NCBI GenBank assembly: GCA_903813345.2
Contig: CAIIXF020000005.1
Coordinates: 8,065,375-8,129,374, forward strand
Source of the DNA: Owenia fusiformis
Lineage: Eukaryota > Annelida > Polychaeta > Sabellida > Oweniidae
Length of the DNA: 64,000 bases
Direction of reading: 5' to 3'
Shown here in pieces: positions 21,821 to 32,960 of the stretch (position 1 is the first letter of the stretch; the number at the start of each line of letters is the position of its first letter). The notes under the pieces are model-generated. The model was not told where the DNA came from, did not search any database, and saw only the letters and a program-made list of their open reading frames with translations. The position numbers and the translations under genes were made by a program.

Positions 21821-24739
21821 ATGGAGCCATCAGACAATGCAGGCTCAGGAGATGGAAGCAATGCTGGGCTAGGTGACTCATTTCTTGGAGGGGCATCTAA
21901 TTATGTTGTGGACGGTATGTTATTCCTTGCAAGATTCTGGTTGATCTATTTTCCAAATATTTTTAGACAAGCACATTAAAAGTTCATGTCCAGTTCATAC
22001 ATCTTATAAATCAATCATATTTATACAACACAATACTTCTTCATTTTGTCTGGAAAGCAGTATATTACTAGATTTCATGAAGTCAGGCATTTCAAGCAAG
22101 TTTATTATTATTATTAAACGGCATGGTATATGTATGGTGGCATTGATAGATTTAAGAGTTCATGGTTTTAGGAAAGTTTAACTGCCACCTGGTAATATAA
22201 CACCAATTTTAAACATCATATTTTCCCTCTCAATATTAGCAAGTCAAATTATGCATTATGTATTAATTGTTTTACAGGGCCTGATGACCAGAGTCTGGTT
22301 GAAGACACAGACACCAGTATAGTTGAAGGTATAGCAGAACCACTGAGGGAACAAGACAGATTCTTACCTATTGCTAATGTAGCAAGGATCATGAAGACCT
22401 CGATACCAAAGACTGGCAAAGTAAGGCATCATTCTGCTCATTCTATTAGAAGCTGTAGAATGTGTTTTGCACAAATGTTAGCTGCATCACTGGTGATCCA
22501 CTCGATTACGCTGGTTACCGAAACGGTTCGTTTTGGTAACAAAATGTCGGAACGTCGAAGGTACGATTTTTCTTTTTTCCTTATTTCACGCGTTGTAGGC
22601 ACAATCCCCACTATGTTTTTCTCACAAACGTGTAACAGTATCATATGTTTTAGAAAATGTTCATGTTTGCGAAAAAATAGCTCAGAAGACAACGGAATCG
22701 TCGATTTACTTCCTCACTTAAGTTACATAAACGGTTTGGGTTAAAAGTGCAGATCTTAACTGTTTTTCGAAAAACTGTTTATGTAACTTAAGTGAAGAAT
22801 TAAATCGACGATTCTGTTGTCTTCTGAACTATTTGTTCGCACATATGTACATTTTCTTAAACATATGATACTGATACACGTTTGTGTTAAAAAATGTCGT
22901 GGGAATTCTGCCTACAACGTGTGAAACAAGGAAAGGGAAAAATCGTACCTTCGATGTTCCGACATTTTGTTACCAAAACGAATCATTTCGGTAATCAGCG
23001 TAATCGAGTTGATCACCAGTGTGCATGCTTGATTGGTTCACTACACTTTCAAATGCTAGCAAAGTTACTTAAATGAGGTCATGTTGATCTTACTAGTGCC
23101 AAAAAACTGTTGACTTGAAGATTTTGCTGCTAGCGTGTGGTTACATAAACTCAGACTTCAATAGAAGCGATTCGCATTATATTAGTAATGTCTGTTATGA
23201 TGTTTTATGTCTCTCATTTATCTTACAGATTGCTAAAGATGCCAAGGAATGCTGTCAGGAGTGTGTATCAGAATTCATCAGCTTTATCACTAGCGAGTAT
23301 CCTTCAAAAATACCAAAAATATTAAAATAAAGGATAAAAATGTACTTATTTGATATGATTTTAAATTTTGGGAGGATTTGAAGGTCAGCAGAATTTTTGA
23401 ATATTTTTATCATATTTTAAATCAAAAATCAAAGCAATTCTGTTGTTTCTTTAATTTACAATTTATATAGAAAATGCGCCCTTTCTAGATTTCTGTAATA
23501 TATGAGAAAGATTTGTTTGTGTTCCTTTAGATAGTAATGCACTGTTACAACCAAAATCATTAATTACTGGTAATTATAATCATAAAATGATCTAAAAATT
23601 CTCATCATGCTAATTTTGATAAACATACATGTACCTTAACCCCATATCAGAGCAAGTGAAAGGTGTCATCAAGAGAAACGAAAAACAATAAATGGAGAAG
23701 ATATCTTATTTGCAATGTCTAATCTAGGCTTTGACAACTATGTGGAGCCACTAAAAACATATTTACAAAAAGTCCGAGAGGTAAGAAAGCTTTTGGGGTC
23801 TTAATAATGACTCAATCAAATGATAGCTAATGACAACATATTATGAGTTTAGGGTAATTGTTGATTTATTGAAATGGGAACTGAGCCATTCACAAAGTTT
23901 GTTGAAATGATACACTTTTAGGTGAAACTGAAAGATCCTAAAATAAACCTACCCATCCCATCAAACTGAGTTCCTAGAGAAATCTTAACTCCATATTTCA
24001 AAGTCATACCATATTCAGACATGATAATATTCATCTACATATAGAATTATCAATATGGTTCCACCTTATGTAGTTCTTATATAAATTGAAATATTTTCAT
24101 TGATCAAAATGGAATTCAAACAGACATGCTGTATATATAAATTGAATTGTTTGTTTAATTATAGGCCTCTAAGGGTGAGAAGGGAGGTCACATGACCATG
24201 ATGGGTGCTGGAGACACATCTACACTTGAAGGCCTCAATGAGGAATTCTGTAAGTTTCATATCAATATCCAATGTTGATACACAAACATTACTATAGTGA
24301 TACTACATGTATTAAGAAATGAGATCAGATTGTGACATAAATGCACAGGTTCTGATAGGAATAACTGGTCTGTAATTCAATTTTGATTGGTAGGTCTCTA
24401 ATGCTTATGACACACTCTGAATGGCACACTATTGAAAATATACACATGCACATTCTTGAAAGAAGAAAGTTACATGGTAATTGGTTAAATATTTAAAGAT
24501 AGGCCTATATTATTTCTTTTTATGAGCTGAAGATTTGGTGTATATTTGAAGGGCAACACAGACACAATGCAACATTAGACATAGGCCTATGAATCAGTCA
24601 TATTTGTATTATTTTTCTAGCTGAAATTGTAACAAGTCAAATCTTACAAGATGGTACTAATGCCCAGAATGTAATATACACAGCAGCCTACCCAGGGCAA
24701 CAAGTAGGACAGACCATATATGGCATTACAAATGAGTAG
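21821..24739 (+). CDS. NFYB: Nuclear transcription factor Y subunit beta
   Basis: Six coding exons: 21821-21914 (exon begins 21817), 22278-22420, 23229-23296, 23651-23780, 24165-24249 and 24621-24739. All introns are GT-AG and phases agree. Total 639 nt, 212 residues; human NF-YB has 207. Residues about 57-145 form the H2B-like histone fold: [11 protein letters not shown], then [21 protein letters not shown], then [13 protein letters not shown] and [11 protein letters not shown]. These parts are almost identical to vertebrates. The N-terminus is Gly/Ser/Asp-rich and the C-terminus Gln-poor. NF-YB pairs with NF-YC, recruits NF-YA and binds CCAAT boxes in nuclear DNA. The CC pair in KECCQEC differs from the vertebrate CV. 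A 5' noncoding exon must lie further left, so the retrotransposon sits in intron 1. Any 3' UTR continues past 24739, where a CAGGTTAGTG donor-like site follows at 24777. Confidence 0.95.
22480..23030. repeat. ~550-bp palindromic element in an NFYB intron
   Basis: Left arm 22480-22735 and right arm 22775-23030 are imperfect inverted copies over their full length. Examples are CTGGTGATCCACTCGATTACG against CGTAATCGAGTTGATCACCAG, and CGTCGAAGGTACGATT against AATCGTACCTTCGATG. The centre is near 22755. The intronic RNA would fold into a long hairpin. No transposase is visible. Confidence 0.85.
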
Positions 24740-24902
24740 GAGGGGCATCTGGTTCATTTGGAGCAAATGATTGACAGGTTAGTGATATTAATGAACAGAA
24801 TAGAAATCTTACAGTGACCACTTAAAATTTGTTTTTATGGTAGATATCTCCCAAGAATATATTATGTCATATCTGAGAAGCAGGCTGGCGATAATCTATA
24901 TA

Positions 24903-26014
24903 CAGGGTGGGCCAAAAAAACCAATACCCAACTTCAAATCAGGATAAAAATAGTTACATTCAATATGGTACATTGACTTAAATATAATTTTAAAGGTTAT
25001 ACAATTCCAAACAATTTGGTATATAACACAATGTCATGAAATCAATAGTAAAGTTTTATTATTCTTATTTGGGAGGCCTGGTTGCTATTTAAGGTCTCCA
25101 GATTTAAGGGAGAAAATAGTAAATCTGCGGAATTATGTTAATTTTTTATGTATAGAATATCATTCTTTTGTTAGGTGAATACATGCTTGGATATTGATAT
25201 TTGCATCATTGTGTGACTGATTTTATTGTTAATGAATTTCATTGTTGTTTAATAACATTTTACACTTTATTTATTTAAACAATTTTAACAATTGCTCAAT
25301 ATACCCCCACCTGGCCCCCTCCCCTCTGCATCAACAATAAGCTTCAAGTGGTAGCGCAATCTATCAATAGCCTTATTGAGAGATTTCTGTTGCAATTCAG
25401 CACTTTAGGATTCTGTTTCAGCTCATCAATGCTGTTTATTGGATGCTTTTGATCATTTCCTTGAGATGGCTCCATGTATGGTAATCAAACACATTAGCAT
25501 CGGGGCTGTTGGGTAGCCAAGCATCGAGATCAATCAAATTGACACTTTGTTTGCAAAGAAATGCCAATGTCTGCTCTGATCTATGGTACGAGGCAATGTC
25601 TTGTTGGAAAATAAAATCCTCGTCACATATACGTTTAATGTATTTTAACAGACCCCCTTTGAGTACTTATTGATAATAGACAACACTAGAATTCATAAAC
25701 AATAAGTTTAGTCACACAATATGCAAATATACAAGCATGTATTCACCTAACAAAATGATATTCTATAAATAAAAAATTTACATTATTTCGCAGATTTACT
25801 ATTTTCTCCCTAAAATCTGAATACCTTAAATACCAACCCGGCCTCCCAAATAAGCATAATAAAACTTTAATATTGATTTCATGACATAGTGTTATATACC
25901 AAATTGTTAAAAAATGGATCACCTTTAAAATGGTTTATAAACCAATGTCTCATATTGAACATAGCTATTTTCATTCTGATTTAAAGTTGGGTATTGGTTT
26001 TTTGGCCCACCCTG
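24903..26014 (-). mobile_element. degenerate mariner-type transposon with long inverted ends
   Basis: CAGGGTGGGCCAAAAAA termini are inverted at 24903 and 26014, each flanked by TA. The inverted similarity runs on for about 320 bp (24903-25226 against 25696-26014). The centre retains a minus-strand piece of an IS630/Tc1/mariner transposase: FQQDIASYH near 25600, then WLPNSPD and FDYHTWSHLKE near 25500, ending in a stop near 25437. The two aspartates are 37 residues apart, the DD37D spacing known in maT-type mariners. The N-terminal DNA-binding part and first catalytic Asp region are missing, so it is inactive. Confidence 0.85.
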
Positions 26015-26016
26015 TA

Positions 26017-27320
26017 GTCTCGTTCTTGAATCAATAGACTACATGTAGCTGCATGTATCCCCTCCATTTTTGAAATCAAGTGTGAGATGCACCAGTTGGT
26101 ATAGTTGGCTTTAGATAATAGTTATCCCGTGGGAAATATTTATATTTACCTTTGATACCTCAGGGGATAAACTATTTCTTGATATAAATTCCATCCAAAA
26201 CCTCTCACTACTTAACCCTCCCAAGTATTCAACAGAAATCTACACTATCAAACAAGTTGTTTGTTTAAAACTCTGCTAAACTGTAGCTTGATCTGAAGTT
26301 ATTGTTATTGGCCAAATGAAAAAAGAACTTTTTACTCCCATTTTAGTCGAACAAACATTGATGTTTGGATACGATACAATACCTAAAACGCATACTACAC
26401 ATCAATTAAAATAATGCAGTGGGTCTATTATGTTAAGAATGTGCTTTTTTCAGATTTCACTACATAGACTACAGCTGAAAACCCCTACAGCACCTATGTA
26501 ACATGTGTAACACAGGGAGCAAGATTCAACATTATTCAATAATGTAAAGACTATCTGACATTTGTGACATTTTCAGTTGATCATTTATGCATGAAAGCAT
26601 AAGCAGCCATTTTATGTATATTTTGCTATTAAGAGATTATCAGTTGGAGTACATATATAACTTACTATTCAGAAACCTTGGATGGATGTGCACAATTTGC
26701 TGACTTCAAAGTATTTTTCCAAAAATGTTCCCGATTTCTTCATTCCTGAATTTTGCCATAAAGAAAAACTGAGGAAATAAGAACGATTTGTAAAAAAGGC
26801 ATGGTTATTTAAGCTATATATACTACCAGTCACATTTTAAATAATTAAATCCAACTTAATTTTTGGTGTATCAATAGAATAATAAAAAGCATTCATGAAT
26901 AGAAGTTGCATTATCATCACAATGGAATATATTGTATGGTTCAATATCTTGAATATATTTGTATAATATAAACTATGTAAAACTGTGTTTTGTCTTATAG
27001 CAGTGCTATATAAATAATGAATGAGGTTCACCTTGCCGTTTTATGTTCCTGTCCTGTGATGCAAATGAGAAAGATGCTGCATATCAGAATGTATGAATAA
27101 CAGAATACAGCTATCTGCTTTGATTAACTTCAGTAACTTCAAAAGCAAACTCCCAGAAATATGAGTACTTTCGGTTTTATTTGAAAATTAGTCTAGGTGG
27201 GAGGAGGTACAAAAAAGCAGTCATCAAGATAGCGAGAAAACTATTCCTTTAACTTGAAACTTTTACAGATGTAAGATTGACCAGTGGCAAGATCTGGATT
27301 TTGGATTTGCAGTGTAATTA
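26017..27320. other. gap between converging genes, no gene seen
   Basis: AT-rich, no ORF above 65 codons and no recognised domain. It may include the NFYB 3' UTR or downstream flank. Confidence 0.5.
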
Positions 27321-27322
27321 AG

Positions 27323-27455
27323 AAGGCTACTTTGAATTAGCCTTGCCCAAGTCGGTATTTTTTTTACTTATCTGATCTTGAATTATTACCACCGGTCATA
27401 ATAGAAATCAAGATAAGTAAAAGAGACCGACGTGGGCAAGGCTACTTTGAATTTG
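27323..27455. repeat. short hairpin MITE
   Basis: GCCTTGCCCAAGTCGGT near 27340 is inverted against ACCGACGTGGGCAAGGC near 27425. The word AAGGCTACTTTGAATT flanks both sides directly (27323 and 27440). About 130 bp in all; noncoding. Confidence 0.7.
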
Positions 27456-27544
27456 AAATACAATATCTGTTTCAGTGTATTGTTATGAGTAGAATACTTC
27501 TTCGACTGACTTGTGACAGTCCACTTGAGTTATTGATTAACATG

Positions 27545-27789
27545 CAAGGAGGATTGTTTTCCAGAGTGCAACATCGATATTCTGTCCCATATATGGACAT
27601 GTCGTGATACAAAATTCATAACAGCAACCATTTTTTCACTTCAACATTTGAATCATGAATTTTGGTCTTATTTCCTAACGAAATAATTCAAAACTCACGA
27701 TTTTGAATTTATAGTCGGTTATAATTTCAGAAAATAATGACATTTTGACGTTTTCATTGTTGGAAAATATCGAGTTTCGATCCTCCTTG
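27545..27789. mobile_element. hAT-like MITE, copy 1 (CAAGGAGGAT ends)
   Basis: Starts CAAGGAGGATTG and ends GATCCTCCTTG. The interior matches the copy at 40229-40532 over most of its length, for example in GTGCAACATCGATATTCTGT and TTTTGGTCTTATTTCCTAACG. It is shorter than the other copy by an internal gap of about 45 bp. The flanks share TTAA but no clean 8-bp duplication. Confidence 0.8.
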
Positions 27790-29881
27790 TTAATTGTGTA
27801 ATATTTGCTAAATGTATTACTTGAACCGGCTACTAGGAATTTCATATAAGGCAGAAAGAGAAGTCTCCGATGATAGTAGTAGACCTTTTTTTACATATAC
27901 CAGTATTTGGGAATCTTTTGCTCAAGTCTGGGAATTTTTACATTCAATATGCAATTCATATTAGTCACAAAAAATGATGGCTTTAAACACTGGATGAACA
28001 TAGTTAAATAAGTAACAAATAAAGACGAAAAATTGTATCTTATGCTTTCTATTTATTGAATAGAAAAATACCAGCATTCAAAGCTTCAATAAGTAACAAT
28101 TGCATGATGGTGATAATCTTCACAAATAACACATTCACTGTACCAATCATGAAATTAAGAATTCTAAAGTCATAGTACTCTTTCTATGATGTCATAATAT
28201 CACCACTGGTTACAATAATCGATTTAAGAATTGTTAATTTTTATGAAAGGTGCAGTAAATGCAGCCTTTACACACACAACAGGCATTTAGGCAAGCAATT
28301 ACATGTGGCGTTCTCACATGATATAATCATGCTGGTCTGTCTCACCCTCCCCCCTCTCTGGGGAGACATCCATGAATTCAGTGAAAACTACGAAAATCAC
28401 AATCTGCACAAAGAATGATGAAAAATGACTGAAGACTGTTGGTTGAATATATCTTGAATTATGATTCATGAAATTTAATAGACTCTTATGATATTGAAAT
28501 ACAGATCATAAAAAACAATAAAATCCATGAATCATGATCTACAAGATTTTTAAGAAACACTCCCCGACCAAATAATTCTCTGAAGCGACCACCATAATAA
28601 TATTTTTTGTAACCACGTATTATACCCACATATAACATTTAAGAAATTACTTGATGAATTTTCCTTACTCTTACCCAAACAAATGTCTGCCTTTACTAAA
28701 TGTTCCATAAGTATGAACCTCTATTTCTTTATCTGGTATAATTCAACTCTATAACAAGGTCTGTATACATCTAGTACATGGCACCACTATGATATGTACA
28801 ATGAACTAATTCGAAATTTCAGTACATTATGTACAAGCACGCATTGAATTTTGTGGTTTAAGAACACATTTTTTCCTCATCTTTTAACTGACTTCATTTG
28901 TGAGTGTACATTTAGCAAAATAAATATGAAGCGTGTCTTAAATAAATGTTGAAGAATATAACTCCACATCCAATGCATGATTCTCTATATACAATGTACA
29001 TATTTACAATATGTAGTAATAATATAACAGTTGTGTTTCACTCAAGCATACTCCCTTTATATTGTACCATAGCATCAAACATTTGAAATGTGACTTTCAG
29101 TGTTAAGTAGGACAAATGGAATGAATAAGATGAGGTACTTCCTGTACTCCTTAAGGAATAGATTCCAAAAGTCTATTGCATTATCATGTTTTACATGGAT
29201 AATACAACAGATGCAAAACATTCTAAGTTGAGAAATGTTCGAGAAATTGATGTCAATGTTGCATTCTGATGTCAATTCTCTGCCCTCTTCTAGGATTTTT
29301 CGCGTGATTTTTAAAAAGTAAGGACCTGGTAAAATATGAAGAGAGTACACATAAATCAACAAATTACATTTTCATAAATTATGTTGGCAAAGAAGTAATA
29401 ACATAAAACATATGCTGGTTGTTGTAATGTGTGTTGATACACACTAAATTCCAAACACTGCATGCCATTCAGGCTAGCCTTATATGTATAACACGTCTGT
29501 TTGTGGTCTTGTGTGTTTTTCTTATTGTATTTTGAAGGTGTAGTACATCTGTAAATCCAATTCCAGTCATTAACATTTCCTTTCATTTTCCCATTTTAAT
29601 CCAAATGTACTTCCAAGCATCTAAGCTCTTTGCATGTGTGCTGAATGCTTCGTTCATGTGTGCTGAATGTTCATGCGTGCCGAATGATTTTTCATGTGTG
29701 CTGAATATTCATTTCATTCGGAGATCGAACACAAGGTTTCATATATCAACTGTATTTTCCAGTTTCCGATTTTGAGATCATTCTAGCACCGCTAATCCCA
29801 AGCTAGATAGCATTTGAATTAAACATTCGTGAACTATGGGTTTGTATCTTGTACATAAAATGGTTCTATTTGCTGCATATG
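27790..29881. other. TACC 3' flank, probable 3' UTR
   Basis: About 2.1 kb left of the TACC stop codon at 29882-29884. No ORF worth calling. On the minus strand this should contain the TACC 3' UTR; several TTTATT words (AATAAA when read on that strand) occur, and I cannot tell which is used. CATGTGTGCTGAATG repeats about three times near 29630-29700. Confidence 0.45.
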
Positions 29882-32800
29882 CTACGAATCTCCAACTTTG
29901 TTAATGAGTTCATCACAGATGGCAGTCAACTCTGCACACTCCTGAGTCTGCAAGTACAAATGTATTTATATACAAAAAAGGAATTTATGTACGAAAAAGA
30001 AATTTAATGTATGTACATATAGTGCACTATACCTGTACATGTATATACAAGAATATGGGAATAAACAAAGGCATTCATGATCATATTTGGGATAATAGGG
30101 AATATGTATTTTTACGAAAACTTGTTCATGGATGTGTAATATAAAGGTGTGGTATCGATATGGAGAACTTTTTGAACACACGTTTCTCTTAAACTAGTCA
30201 TAAAAAAAATCTAAAAATTTAACACATCATCAATTTTATGGTCATCATATAATTTGAAATATATATATATATACTTTCATCTATGTTGTTTTAGAAAAAT
30301 AAAACGACATTAACACGACATGTTTAGGTCTCTCAATATTGTAATTGTACAAAGGATATTTTGGTTGATTTTAAAAAAGTATCTACTTTTTTTAAATCAA
30401 CCAAAAATTCCTTTGTATATCTATAATATCGAGAGGTCTAAAAACATGTTGTATATGCTATTTTGTTCCAACAAGGTTCGGAAAGACATTTTATTTCATC
30501 CTCAAGAATTGGTAGAAAGGAGCAAAAACAATTGCACTAAAAAAACAAAAAATGTTAACAAAAACAGTTATATAAAATATTTCTAAATAATTTTCACATT
30601 AAATTGTTGTCAATCAGCCAACATTACATAAAATACCGTGTTTTTTACAGAATGTTTTCAATGATTGGTTTAAGAGAAAGGGATTGTTGTATTCAGTTCT
30701 CCATATCGGTACCACTCCTTTGTTGGATAACTGTCCCCTTTCAATGGTTTTTTTTTCCAGGGATCTACAACTATTTTTCTTGCATCTTTATACTCCAGTG
30801 GACAAGAATATACCACAAAGGGGAGGATCATAATTCTATATGTTCATGTACAATTTCTTTTACTAAGTAACTTGGCAGCCATTTTGAACTTTTTGATAAA
30901 GAATGAGCTAAATTTAAACCTGTGTCTTGAATTTTGGATTATACAAAGGAAGCTGTATATATTAAAACAGAAAAAATACATTTCTGCATAGCACAGAGAG
31001 TCAAGGGTACAATTTGTCACTAACCTTTTGTTTCAGCTGGGAATCTGTACTCTGTACTTGAAGTTCAGCTTTTTTCAGGGCTGCTCCTAGACGAATATTC
31101 TCTGCATGAGTGGACTTTCTCACCTCACTTATCTTATCATTGGCACTGTAAAGCATGAAATTAATATTTATGAAATTGTGATTTCTGGGTGTGTGAGACA
31201 CAACCATTGCCTGTGTAGCTCTTACTACATTAATACATTTAAAAATAGGGTGTCCATGCAAATGTGAAACATCGTGATCCTTCTTTTTGTTAAAGTGGTC
31301 AACTTCATCATCAAAAAAACAAAAAAAAATGTATGACTTAATCTATACTTGTTAGATTTCCTTCAATAGATTATATCATTTTTATTTTGACATGATACTT
31401 ACGCTTCTAATTTTTCTTCAGCGTGTTGCTTCAACGTTTCATATCTCTGTTCTTGACGTTTAAGTCTCTCTGCAAAGTCAGCTATAGTTTTCTTAAGCAC
31501 CTCTTCGTTCTACAAATTCAAATACAATTCATGTTTATATGACAAAAATTGCTGATGATTTCAACATTGAAAAACAGATATTGTTGAATAAATTCTACTC
31601 TGTAAAAAAATCTGGAAAATCTTCATTTAAATGTGTTCACTATGTACTATGCAGATATGAATCAAATGTCAACCTACTTTTTTAAATCCTTCAACTGCGA
31701 GTTTAGATTTCTCATATCTTCTATGCAAATCTGAGAATGCACTTTCTACGCTTTTCAAATCTTCCAAAGCCTGAAATATCAGAAAGAAATAGACTAACAA
31801 CATTAAACATTGATTAGTTATAATTGAGATGTATTATGTAGACTAAGGCTAGGTTCTCCCTAAAATAATACAACGCATGTCTCTATTCAAGCTCATAAAA
31901 ATCCTATTCTCTTTCTTTGATTTTGAACTTAGTCTGATGGCTTCGTATCATATTACAGTAAAACCTGTATACAGTGAACACCTATGGAGCCACGAAAGTG
32001 TTCACTGTAGGTACGTGCTCACTACAAAGGGGATTTAATAGAGGAGTCAATGTTATACATGTATTGAAGAGGTGTTAGAGGGAGAGGTGTTCACTAAGAC
32101 AAGTTAAATTAATTCCTTTAAGATTTTGTCATGCTATCTTACCTGATCTCGTTGTATGGTGACATCCTGCAAGGTATCTGTGTTGCTCACTGTGGCTTGT
32201 TCCTTCTCATGTATCACCATGGTTACTGTACGTTCATACTCTGCAACTATTGACCTAGAAAATGACATAAAGAAATAGGTAAATCCTTAAATATAATAGA
32301 AGTAGTTGATAACGGACACATTTACTACTATCCAAAACACTATAATTCTATTCCTCTCGTACTTCCTATTCAAACATAACTTTTACATTTATCTGTGTGA
32401 AGTAAAGAATCAGAAAAGGAATTGAAACAAAAAAGCCTTATTTTCAAACTTAATGAACTTAGTTAGTTTTGGTGTAAGGCTTACTTCATGTTGTCATTTG
32501 CTTCCTGCATTTTTTCTAATTCTCGACTTTTCTTCTTGTTCTGCTCCTCCAGCTTGCTGTACTTCCTGTCCCAGTCGCGATCTCGGGCTAGCAGTCTCGC
32601 CTGATAATCCAATTCCAACTCTTGACGCAGCTTTGAAAGATCGGTTTGCGAATATTGTGCCACCTATATAGATAATAATAATGATCATGTAGTTATTCTG
32701 TCATAAACAATAGTCATACAATATATGATTGGCACTGCAATTAAAAAAAAAAAATCAAAAAAAATCGAGAGAAACTGTGTAAAACAATGCTAATTTAAAC

Positions 32801-32960
32801 TCAGTCGTGAAATATTTATCAAAGTGGTGTCACCGCTCAATATTGCCCAACTGAAAGGATATGAATAAAACAATACCTGGACGATTTCCTCTCCTTCTAT
32901 GCTCGTCATGATTGGTTCGGTACTTTCAGGCCTACTGGAACTGATTCCTGATTGGTTAGA
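29882..32960 (-). CDS. TACC: TACC coiled-coil domain exons
   Basis: Seven exons (32877-32960, 32485-32663, 32143-32254, 31678-31770, 31403-31509, 31025-31145, 29882-29947) encode about 254 residues, present in every predicted isoform. Landmarks shared with vertebrate TACC1-3 are SIVAEYERTV, then LKSVESAFSDLHRRYEKSK, GFKKNEEVLKK, QRYETLKQHAEEKLEAAND and AELTAICDELINKVGDS. The heptad pattern continues almost throughout, with many Lys/Glu. In the family this domain dimerises and binds the C-terminus of XMAP215-type polymerases. The preceding 28-residue exon is Ser/Glu-rich linker. The stop is TAG at 29882-29884. Confidence 0.96.

Noticed and set aside
27531-27800. Inverted-repeat boundaries as a possible 8-bp duplication for the first hAT-like MITE
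   Set aside because: Only TTAA is shared by the flanks; I would not call a duplication there.
31965-32105. ACAGTAAAACCTG...AGTGAACACC segment in a TACC intron, similar to 41770-41950
   Set aside because: It looks like a degraded old transposon, but ends and duplications could not be defined.
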